Part shown: piece after piece, positions 53,745-61,792 of the stretch | Numbering within the stretch: position 1 is the stretch's first letter | How the letters are laid out: each line of letters starts with the position of its first letter | NCBI RefSeq assembly: GCF_045278715.1 | Contig: NZ_CP136420.1 | Coordinates: 620,001-684,000, forward strand | Direction of reading: 5' to 3' | Length of the DNA: 64,000 nucleotides | Origin: Neomoorella carbonis | GTDB taxonomy: Bacteria > Bacillota > DSM-521 > Neomoorellales > Neomoorellaceae | Made by a program: the position numbers and the translations under genes | Notes under the pieces: generated by a model | Databases searched by the model: none | What the model saw: the letters and a program-made list of their open reading frames with translations, nothing else | What the model was told of the DNA's origin: nothing

Positions 53745-54227
53745 TTAAAAAGCCTGGTGGTGGATGGTGCGGTAGAGGATTCCGGCCGGCGGGGTACCAT
53801 CAAGTAGATTCCAGGCAGCCAGGAGTTCCTTTAACCCCCTGGTGAGGGGATAAGCAGCTACTTCGCGCAGGGGTACCCAGCTGGCGGCAGCAGCATCGGT
53901 GGCCGGGCATAAGCTCCCACCCCGGTATTCCGCCCAGAAATCAATCAGGACGTAGTGGTATTTAATGCGGCCGCTGCCATCGGTATGGATGCTGTCCAGG
54001 ACGGCTATGGGCGGCCCGGCAGCCACCTTGATGCCGCACTCTTCAAAAACTTCGCGTTCCACAGCCTCCCGGGCCGTTTCCCCTGTTTCCTGGGCGCCGC
54101 CGGGCAGACTCCATAAACCTGCCGCCGGCGGCGTCCCCCGGCGGACCAGCAGGATGTTGCCCTCCTTAATGACCACCGCCCCTACTCCCACAATAGGGTG
54201 GGGAGGATAACTTCGTTCCACAGGCAT
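53745..54227 (-). CDS. Nudix hydrolase
   Basis: 160-residue enzyme with a complete Nudix box GAQETGETAREAVEREVFEE followed by CGI (GX5EX7REUXEEXGU). The HPIVGVGAVVIKEGNILLVRRGTPPAAGLWSLPGG start resembles ADP-ribose or NADH-type pyrophosphatases, but the substrate is not predictable. It is the only minus-strand gene in the last 24 kb, inserted between dgkA and cdd. Confidence 0.9.
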   Translation of the reverse strand: MPVERSYPPHPIVGVGAVVIKEGNILLVRRGTPPAAGLWSLPGGAQETGETAREAVEREVFEECGIKVAAGPPIAVLDSIHTDGSGRIKYHYVLIDFWAEYRGGSLCPATDAAAASWVPLREVAAYPLTRGLKELLAAWNLLDGTPPAGILYRTIHHQAF

Positions 54228-54291
54228 GGAAAAAACACCCCCGCCAATATTATATCCCAGGGGTAGAGGACGGGGCCAGGGGGCGTTAAAA

Positions 54292-54321
54292 TTGACCGCC
54301 AGCTTAACTGAATGGTAAAAT
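54292..54321 (+). promoter_or_regulatory. SigA-type promoter of cdd-era
   Basis: TTGACC, 18-bp spacer, TAAAAT, 21 bp before cdd. Confidence 0.65.
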
Positions 54322-54342
54322 TAGATCGGGGAGGTACCTGCA

Positions 54343-54732
54343 GTGGCCTGCAATCCCGAAGAACTAATCGCAGCGGCGGCCGGGGCGAAAGAGAAAGCCT
54401 ACGCCCCTTACTCTCGCTTTAAGGTGGGCGCGGCCCTCCGCACAGCTACGGGTAAGGTCTATACCGGCTGCAATATCGAAAATGCCTCCTACAGTTTGAC
54501 CATCTGCGCCGAGCGGGTGGCCCTGTTCCAGGCCGTGGCTGCCGGTGAGCGGGAGTTTACCGCCCTGGCCGTAGTCGGCGGGGATCTCGCAGCCTGTTTT
54601 CCCTGCGGCGCCTGCCGCCAGGTCCTGGCCGAATTTGCTCCCGGCCTGGAAATCATCACCGGCCAGCCCGGTGGCCCCGTTCACCGCCGCTTTTTAAGGG
54701 AACTGTTACCGGATACCTTTACCTTGAAATGA
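54343..54732 (+). CDS. cdd: Cytidine deaminase
   Basis: 129-residue zinc enzyme that deaminates cytidine and deoxycytidine to uridine forms in pyrimidine salvage. The catalytic motifs are CAERVAL (with the active-site Glu) and PCGACRQVLAEF (zinc Cys pair). The start is GTG after ggggaggtacctgca. It is followed 12 bp later by era. Confidence 0.94.
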   Translation: MACNPEELIAAAAGAKEKAYAPYSRFKVGAALRTATGKVYTGCNIENASYSLTICAERVALFQAVAAGEREFTALAVVGGDLAACFPCGACRQVLAEFAPGLEIITGQPGGPVHRRFLRELLPDTFTLK

Positions 54733-54744
54733 GGTGCCTGTTCC

Positions 54745-55650
54745 TTGGCCGCGGAGTACGTTTCCGGATTTGCCGGGCTTATCGGCCGGCCCAATGCCGG
54801 TAAATCGACCCTTTTAAACCAGCTGGTGGGCCGGAAAATTGCCATCATGTCCGATAAGCCCCAGACGACGCGCAATAAGATTTTAGGGGTGCTGACGACA
54901 GGCAATTACCAGATCGTTTTTTTAGATACCCCCGGTATCCATAAGCCCCAGCACCAGCTGGGTGAGTATATGGTAGCCGTGGCCCGGAACACCCTGGCCG
55001 AAGTCGATGTCATCCTTTACGTGGTTGACGCTGCCGTCGCCCCCGGGGCCGGTGAGGAATATATCATTGAGCAATTAAAAGGGGTGGCTACCCCCGTAAT
55101 CCTGATTCTCAATAAAATTGACCTGGTGGACGCCGCCACCCTGCAGCAGCGGGAGGACTTTTTCCGGGCCCGCCTGGATTTTAAAGCCGTCCAGGCAGTG
55201 TCGGCCCTGGCAGGTACCAACGTAGCTACCCTGCCGGAGATAATAAGTTCTTTCCTGCCACCGGGACCCCAGTATTACCCTCCGGATATGGTAACCGACC
55301 AGCCGGAAAAATTTGTCATGGCCGAGCTCATCCGGGAACAGGTCCTCCGGGTGACCCGGGAAGAAGTTCCCCATGCGGTGGCCGTGGTGGTGGAGGAAAT
55401 AGCCGAGCGCCCCAACGACTACCTCTACGTCGACGCCGTGATCTACGTGGAAAGGGATTCCCAGAAGGGTATTATCATTGGCCAGGGAGGGCAGCGGCTG
55501 AAAGAGATTGGCACCGGGGCCCGCCGGGAAATGGAAGCCCTGCTGGGCAGCAAAATTTTTTTAAACTTAAGGGTGCGGGTAAAGAAAAACTGGCGCCAGC
55601 AGGAACTGGCCCTAAGGCAGCTGGGTTATGACCGCCGGCTCATCCAGTAG
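54745..55650 (+). CDS. era: GTPase Era
   Basis: 301-residue GTPase needed for 30S subunit maturation. G1 GRPNAGKST, G3 DTPG and G4 NKID are present, with a C-terminal KH domain (GIIIGQGGQRLKEIGTGARREME). The TTG start follows gaggtg. It is part of the conserved cdd-era-recO neighbourhood. Confidence 0.95.
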   Translation: MAAEYVSGFAGLIGRPNAGKSTLLNQLVGRKIAIMSDKPQTTRNKILGVLTTGNYQIVFLDTPGIHKPQHQLGEYMVAVARNTLAEVDVILYVVDAAVAPGAGEEYIIEQLKGVATPVILILNKIDLVDAATLQQREDFFRARLDFKAVQAVSALAGTNVATLPEIISSFLPPGPQYYPPDMVTDQPEKFVMAELIREQVLRVTREEVPHAVAVVVEEIAERPNDYLYVDAVIYVERDSQKGIIIGQGGQRLKEIGTGARREMEALLGSKIFLNLRVRVKKNWRQQELALRQLGYDRRLIQ

Positions 55651-55729
55651 AAACCTGGTATAAGGTTTTGCTTTTGAGCCAGTCTATTTATTACCTGACC
55701 AGTGGCTAAACCCGGAAAGGATGACACCT

Positions 55730-55885
55730 ATGCAAACAAAAGACGCCTGGTGGCACCTTTTTACCCTGACGGGCAGCATCGAAGCCTACCTTCTCTACCG
55801 CGGTATTTTATACCCCGAGAAGTTAACTTCATTAACAGAACAGCAGGTCGCTGCCGGCGATTGGCAGCGGGAAAGGATGCTGTAG
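55730..55885 (+). CDS. YqzL-family small protein
   Basis: 51-residue protein between era and recO. It starts at ATG 55730 after ggaaagg and reads MQTKDAWWHLFTLTGSIEAY, then LLYRGILYPEKL. The W-x-L-F-x-x-TGSIEAYLLY pattern is that of the YqzL family, which is found at this position in many spore formers. Function unknown. It is slightly longer at the C-terminus than typical members. Confidence 0.8.
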   Translation: MQTKDAWWHLFTLTGSIEAYLLYRGILYPEKLTSLTEQQVAAGDWQRERML

Positions 55886-55902
55886 CAGAGAGAGGGATAA
55901 AG

Positions 55903-56655
55903 GTGGCGGGTTATTTCCGGGCCGAAGGTATAGTCCTGAAAAGCAAAGACTACCAGGAAACGGACCAGCTGCTGACAATTCTGACCCCCAGCCACGGCAA
56001 GATAGACGCCATCGTCAAAGGAGTGCGTAAACCCAAAAGCAGCCTGCGCAGCGGTACCCAGCAGCTCTGCCGGTCCCGCTTTTTATTTTACGCCGGCAAA
56101 AGCCTGGCCACCGTCACCCAGTGTGAGGTGCAGTCGATCTTCGCCCCTCTACGCCAGGACCTGAGACGCCTGGCCTATGCCTGCTACCTGGTAGAGATAG
56201 CCGACAGCGTCGTCATGCCCGGCCAGGTGAACCCCGCCATGTACAACCTTTTGAAGCAGGGACTGGAGATGCTGGCCGTAGTGCCGCCGGCCCTGGTGGC
56301 CCGCGCCTTTGAAGCCCGGACGCTAAAAATCCTGGGCCTGGAGCCGCGTCTGGACCGCTGCGCTTCCTGCGGGGGGGCTTTAAAGACTGAGGGGCGGGTA
56401 ACCGTAGCCCCGGCGGCCGGCGGTACCATTTGCCTGCAATGCCGCGGGCGGGAGGGCCCGGAGTACCAGGTAATGCCGGGTAGTATAAAGATCTGGCAAC
56501 AGTTAAATCATATGAACTGGCGGCATCTCCAGCGGATGCAGATTAGCCCTTACCTGGCCAGGGAGCTGGAGGAAATTATGCCCGCCTTTTTGGAATACTA
56601 TTTAGACAGGAAACTCAAATCCCGTACTTTGATTAATGAAATAGGGGGGCAATGA
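55903..56655 (+). CDS. recO: DNA repair protein RecO
   Basis: 250-residue recombination mediator that loads RecA with RecR. An N-terminal OB fold (FRAEGIVLKSKDYQETDQLLTILT) precedes a helical domain and a zinc finger (CASCGG and CLQC). The GTG at 55903 after gagagggat is preferred over the longer frame opening at 55702, which would overlap the yqzL-like gene. The stop overlaps the next ATG (ATGA). Confidence 0.93.
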   Translation: MAGYFRAEGIVLKSKDYQETDQLLTILTPSHGKIDAIVKGVRKPKSSLRSGTQQLCRSRFLFYAGKSLATVTQCEVQSIFAPLRQDLRRLAYACYLVEIADSVVMPGQVNPAMYNLLKQGLEMLAVVPPALVARAFEARTLKILGLEPRLDRCASCGGALKTEGRVTVAPAAGGTICLQCRGREGPEYQVMPGSIKIWQQLNHMNWRHLQRMQISPYLARELEEIMPAFLEYYLDRKLKSRTLINEIGGQ

Positions 56656-57092
56656 AGATGACGGAACTGGAAAAGATCGACCAGCTGCGCGAGCGCTTGG
56701 GAATAAGTTACCGGGAAGCCAGGGAGGCCCTGGAGCGGGCCGGCGGTGATGTCCTGGAGGCCCTCATCCAGTATGAAGAAAGCGCCAAGGAAGGCTTTCA
56801 AAAGGAGCTGGCCGGCTGGAGCGAAAAACTCATGGAGCGTATCCGCAGCATCCTGCGCCGTGGCAATGTGACGCGGATTAAAGTAAAAAAGGATGGCAAA
56901 ACCGTGGCCGAAATACCGGCAACCGTCGGCGCCATGGGAATCTTGGGTATCCTGGCCAGCAGCGAGCTGGCCATCCTGGCCGGCTTGAGTACGGTGGCGG
57001 CCCTCTTTAACCGCTATACCCTGGAAATAGAGCGTCCCGACGGCAGGGTGGAAGAACATACCCTGGATGTGGAAAACCAAGTTGACAAGTAG
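56652..57092 (+). CDS. DUF4342 protein with UBA-like N-terminus
   Basis: 146-residue protein. The first about 45 residues (LREKLGISYREA-like start, here RERLGISYREAREALERAGGDVLEAL) form a UBA/TS-N-like three-helix domain. The rest matches DUF4342, with KVKKDGKTVAEIPATVGA and a hydrophobic helix LASSELAILAGLSTVAALF. It overlaps recO by 4 bp. Function unknown. Confidence 0.82.
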   Translation: MKMTELEKIDQLRERLGISYREAREALERAGGDVLEALIQYEESAKEGFQKELAGWSEKLMERIRSILRRGNVTRIKVKKDGKTVAEIPATVGAMGILGILASSELAILAGLSTVAALFNRYTLEIERPDGRVEEHTLDVENQVDK

Positions 57093-57162
57093 AGGTTGTT
57101 TTGCTAAATTATTGTCTTGTAAGGCTGGCCAGGGGCCGGCCGCTGTGTTGCCACGAAAAGTT

Positions 57163-57196
57163 AGCTCCCGTCCCTGGCAGGGCGGGAGCTTCTTTT
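57163..57196 (+). terminator. Terminator before glyQ
   Basis: AGCTCCCG and CGGGAGCT enclose an inner CCCT...AGGG stem, followed by TCTTTT. The 118-bp gap is too short for a T-box leader, and no T-box sequence was found. Confidence 0.75.
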
Positions 57197-57216
57197 GTAG
57201 AGGGGAGTAATTGCAC

Positions 57217-58146
<930 letters not shown>

Positions 58147-58149
58147 CCC

Positions 58150-60234
58150 GTGGCCCGCGATCTTGTATTTGAAATAGGTACCGAAGAGATTCCTGCCCGC
58201 TTTATGCCCGGGGCATTAGAACAAATGGCAGCCCTTGCCGGGCAGCTTTTAGAGGAATACCGCTTAAAATACCAGCAGGTGACAACCTACGGCACCCCCC
58301 GGCGGCTGGCCCTTTACATAAGCGGCCTGGCCGAAGAGCAGGAGGAACGGGTACAGGAGATTAAGGGACCACCGGTAAAGGTAGCCTTTACTGCCGACGG
58401 CCAGCCCACGAAGGCCGCCCTGGGATTTGCCAGGAACAACGGCGTAGGTGTAGAGGAACTGGTCACCCGCTGCATCAACGGCGGGGAGTACGTCTTTGCC
58501 GTCAAGAAAGAAGCCGGGCGGCCGGCCCTGGAGGTCCTGCCGGACCTGCTCCTGGCTGTCGTCAATGGTTTAAGTTTTCCCAAGCCCATGCGCTGGGGAT
58601 CCCTTGACATGCGTTTCGCCCGCCCCATTCGCTGGGTCCTGGCCCTCTTCGGGGAGGAAGTCGTTCCCCTGGAAGTGGCTGGCCTCCCTTCGGGCCGCGT
58701 AACCTACGGTCACCGTTTCCTGGCCCCCGGTCCCCATGAAGTACCGGCGGCTTCCGCCTACCTCCAGGTCCTGGAGAAGAACTACGTTCTGGCCGACCAG
58801 CACCGCCGTCGGCGGCTCATCTGGGAGCAGGTTACACAACTTGCCGCCCGGGAAGGAGGTCGGGTGGAGGAAGACCCCGATTTACTGGAAGAGATCAATT
58901 ACCTGCTCGAGTACCCCACCGCCCTGGCCGGCCGTTTTAACCCGGAATACCTGAAGCTCCCCAGGGAAGTAGTCATTACCCCCATGCGCGACCACCAGCG
59001 CTATTTCCCCGTGTGGAATGACCGGGGCGAGCTCCTTCCCCTGTTTATTACCGTCCACAATGGTACGGCCGCCCACCTGGATACCATCAGCCGCGGCAAT
59101 GAAAGGGTGCTAGCAGCAAGGCTCGCCGACGCCGCTTTCTTTTACCGGGAAGACCGGAAAATTCCTCTTGCAGACAGGGTGAACAAACTGGAAGAGATTG
59201 TTTTCCAGGAAAGCCTGGGGACCATGCTGGCCAAGACCCGGCGCATCATGCGATTGAGCCGGATGCTGGTCCAGGCTTTGGACCTGCCGGGTGAGCTGGT
59301 CCCGACTGTCGAGCGCACGGCGGAGCTGGCCAAGGCCGACCTGGTAACTGCCATGGTTTATGAATTTCCCGAGCTCCAGGGGATAATGGGCTCCTATTAC
59401 GCCGCCCACGACGGCGAGGCCCCCGAAGTCTGTCAGGGCATCCGCCAGCACTACTGGCCGCGTTTTGCCGGCGACCGCCTGCCCGATTCCCTGACGGGTA
59501 TGGTCGTGGGTCTGGCCGACCGGCTGGACACCCTGGTGGGCTGTTTCGGCGCCGGGTTGATTCCTACCGGCTCCCAGGATCCCTACGCCCTGCGCCGCCA
59601 GGCCGCAGGTCTGGTAACCATGGCCGTGGAGCTCGATTTGCAATTTTCCCTGGCCGGGGTAATTGCCGCCGCCTATGAAGGCTATACGGAGGGCGGCATC
59701 CGGCTGGCCCAGGATTTAACCACCGTCCGGGAGCAGCTGGCCGGGTTCTGCCGCCAGCGGCTGGAGCATCTCCTGGCCGAAAAGGGCATTCGTTTTGATG
59801 TCATCCAGGCCTGCCTGGCCGCCGGCAGCGACGACCTGGCCGACGTCTTCCACCGCGCCCGGGATTTAAACGCCTTCCGGGAAGAAGAAGGTTTTGCCGC
59901 CCTGCAGACGGCCTTCACCCGCGCCTTCAACCTGGCCCGCCAGGCCGGGGAAAGGTATGTCCTGCAGCCGGATGCATTGAAAGAAAAAGTGGAAATCGAG
60001 CTTTACCGCGCCCTGGAAAAGGTACGGCAGCAGGCGGAACCAAAGCTTAAGGCAGGCAATTACCTGGAAGCTTTAAAGGCCATGACCCCTCTGCGGGAAC
60101 CCATTGACGCCTTCTTTGACGGCGTCCTGGTCATGGCGCCGGAAAAAGAAGTTCGTAACAACCGCCTGGCCCTGCTTCAGGAGGTAGTGGACCTTGTCTT
60201 CCAGGTGGCCGACTTTTCCCGCCTGGTACCCTAG
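58150..60234 (+). CDS. glyS: Glycine-tRNA ligase beta subunit
   Basis: 694-residue beta subunit that carries tRNA-binding and HD-like domains. It begins DLVFEIGTEEIPARFMPGAL and contains the characteristic MRDHQRYFPVWN and GLADRLDTLVGCFGAGLIPTGSQDPYALRRQA. The GTG start follows aaggaggg. It forms one operon with glyQ. Confidence 0.96.
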   Translation: MARDLVFEIGTEEIPARFMPGALEQMAALAGQLLEEYRLKYQQVTTYGTPRRLALYISGLAEEQEERVQEIKGPPVKVAFTADGQPTKAALGFARNNGVGVEELVTRCINGGEYVFAVKKEAGRPALEVLPDLLLAVVNGLSFPKPMRWGSLDMRFARPIRWVLALFGEEVVPLEVAGLPSGRVTYGHRFLAPGPHEVPAASAYLQVLEKNYVLADQHRRRRLIWEQVTQLAAREGGRVEEDPDLLEEINYLLEYPTALAGRFNPEYLKLPREVVITPMRDHQRYFPVWNDRGELLPLFITVHNGTAAHLDTISRGNERVLAARLADAAFFYREDRKIPLADRVNKLEEIVFQESLGTMLAKTRRIMRLSRMLVQALDLPGELVPTVERTAELAKADLVTAMVYEFPELQGIMGSYYAAHDGEAPEVCQGIRQHYWPRFAGDRLPDSLTGMVVGLADRLDTLVGCFGAGLIPTGSQDPYALRRQAAGLVTMAVELDLQFSLAGVIAAAYEGYTEGGIRLAQDLTTVREQLAGFCRQRLEHLLAEKGIRFDVIQACLAAGSDDLADVFHRARDLNAFREEEGFAALQTAFTRAFNLARQAGERYVLQPDALKEKVEIELYRALEKVRQQAEPKLKAGNYLEALKAMTPLREPIDAFFDGVLVMAPEKEVRNNRLALLQEVVDLVFQVADFSRLVP

Positions 60235-60278
60235 CAGAAATTTTTAGATAAGCAAGAAGGAAAATGACCGGGCATGTG

Positions 60279-60298
60279 GTATACATTACAAAGTATAC
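60279..60298. promoter_or_regulatory. Candidate CcpN operator
   Basis: Inverted repeat GTATAC-N8-GTATAC 29 bp upstream of the ccpN-like gene. It is likely an autoregulatory site or part of the promoter. Confidence 0.5.
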
Positions 60299-60327
60299 AG
60301 GCTGGGGGCCGGGAGGAGGGGTAAAAG

Positions 60328-60963
60328 GTGCAGCTTTCCCCGCGGCAACAGCAGATAGTGGCCATAGTTAAACGTTCCGGGCCCATTACCAGCCAGCAGA
60401 TTGCCGAGGAGTTAAACCTGACCCGCGCTGCCCTGCGCCCGGACCTGGCCGTCCTCACCATGTCCGGCATCCTGGAAGCCCGTCCTCGGGTAGGCTATTT
60501 TTTAAGTACCAAGCCTTCCCAGGCCCTGGTGGCTGAAGAGATCAAAAAGATTAAAGTGGGCGACGTCAAGGGGCTGCCGCGGGTCATCAGGGCCAATGCC
60601 TCGGTCTATGATGCCATAGTAAACATGTTTATCGAAGACGTCGGTACGCTGATGGTGGTCGACGAAGAAGGTCACCTGGAGGGGGTCATCTCCCGCAAGG
60701 ACTTGCTGAAAGCCGCCATTGGCGGCGGTGACCTGCAAAAGATGCCGGTTTCGGTGGTTATGACGCGGATGCCCAACATTATCTGCACCACGCCGGAAGA
60801 AACCGTCCTGACAGCAGCCCGCAAAATAATTGAACATGAGGTCGATGCCCTGCCGGTGGTCCGCCCGGTAGATGGGCAGGGGAAAAAATTAGAGGTAATA
60901 GGCCGCCTGACCAAGACGACCATTACCAGGCTGTTTGTAGAACTGGGTGAAGGCGGCCGCTAG
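60328..60963 (+). CDS. ccpN: CcpN-type regulator with HTH and two CBS domains
   Basis: 211-residue repressor. An N-terminal HTH (PITSQQIAEELNLTRAALRPDLAVL) is followed by two CBS domains (about residues 75-205) that bind adenine nucleotides. In Bacillus CcpN represses gluconeogenic genes when glucose is present. Here it is followed by ppsR and ppdK, the same pairing as yqzB-yqfL. The GTG start follows gggaggaggggtaaaag. It probably controls the pyruvate-PEP step for which the next two genes are responsible. Confidence 0.92.
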   Translation: MQLSPRQQQIVAIVKRSGPITSQQIAEELNLTRAALRPDLAVLTMSGILEARPRVGYFLSTKPSQALVAEEIKKIKVGDVKGLPRVIRANASVYDAIVNMFIEDVGTLMVVDEEGHLEGVISRKDLLKAAIGGGDLQKMPVSVVMTRMPNIICTTPEETVLTAARKIIEHEVDALPVVRPVDGQGKKLEVIGRLTKTTITRLFVELGEGGR

Positions 60964-60979
60964 GAAAGGAGGGTTTACC

Positions 60980-61792
60980 ATCGGCGTTATCTACGTCATA
61001 TCCGACTCCTTGGGGGAAACGGCCGAGTATGTGGCCCGGGCGGCGGCCAGCCAGTTTGACGGCGGCGAGCTGGACATCCGCCGGGTACCCTATGTGACCG
61101 ATGCCGAGCACCTGGAAGAGGTCATGAACGAAGCGGCCCAGGAACAGGGCATTATTGCCTTTACCCTGGTCCTGCCGGAATTGAAAAAGCGTTTGCTGGA
61201 ACTGGCGGCAGAGCGGGGTCTGACGGCCGTGGACCTGCTCGGCCCCCTGATGGATGCCATTGCCCGAGCGACGGGGGTGCAGCCGCGGCTGGAGCCGGGG
61301 CTTATCCGCCGCCTGGATGAAGATTATTTCCGCAAGATGGAAGCCATCGATTTTGCCGTTAAATATGACAACGGCAAGGATACGCGGGGTCTCTGCCACG
61401 CCGACCTGGTATTGATCGGCGTTTCCCGGACTTCCAAGACGCCGGTGTGTATGTACCTGGCCCACAAGCGCCTGCGGGCCGCCAACCTCGCCCTGGTACC
61501 AGAGGTGCCCCTGCCCGAAGAATTGCTTTCCCTGCCTGGGGAAAAGATAATAGGGCTGACCATAGATGCCGAAAAACTGTACCAGATTCGCCAGGAACGC
61601 TTGAAAACCCTTGGTTTGCCAGGGCAGGCCGACTACGCCACCCGGAGTCGTATTGAACAGGAGCTGGCCTATGCCCGCAAAGTCATGGACCAGCTGGGCT
61701 GCCCGGTGATTGATGTTACCAATAAGGCCGTCGAAGAGACGGCTGGTAAAATACTGCAAATCTATTATCGGAGGGAAGGTTATGGCAAGTAA
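60980..61792 (+). CDS. ppsR: Pyruvate, phosphate dikinase regulatory protein PpsR
   Basis: About 270-residue bifunctional kinase/pyrophosphorylase that switches PPDK off and on by ADP-dependent phosphorylation of a Thr next to the catalytic His. Segments YVISDSLGETAEYVARAA and GVSRTSKTPVCMYLAHK (P-loop-like) are typical. The only in-frame GTG is at 60947, ahead of the excellent ribosome binding site aaaggaggg (60965-60973). The site points instead to an ATC codon at 60980, exactly where the family's N-terminus begins. ATC as start is therefore suspected; the start may alternatively be 60947. Confidence 0.85.
   Translation: MGVIYVISDSLGETAEYVARAAASQFDGGELDIRRVPYVTDAEHLEEVMNEAAQEQGIIAFTLVLPELKKRLLELAAERGLTAVDLLGPLMDAIARATGVQPRLEPGLIRRLDEDYFRKMEAIDFAVKYDNGKDTRGLCHADLVLIGVSRTSKTPVCMYLAHKRLRAANLALVPEVPLPEELLSLPGEKIIGLTIDAEKLYQIRQERLKTLGLPGQADYATRSRIEQELAYARKVMDQLGCPVIDVTNKAVEETAGKILQIYYRREGYGK

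Noticed and set aside
55702..55902. N-terminal 67-residue extension of recO
   Set aside because: It overlaps the yqzL-like gene in another frame. The recO family begins at the GTG at 55903, which has its own ribosome binding site.
57093..57216. T-box leader before glyQ
   Set aside because: The gap is 118-124 bp and holds only a terminator. The T-box sequence and specifier loop are not found.
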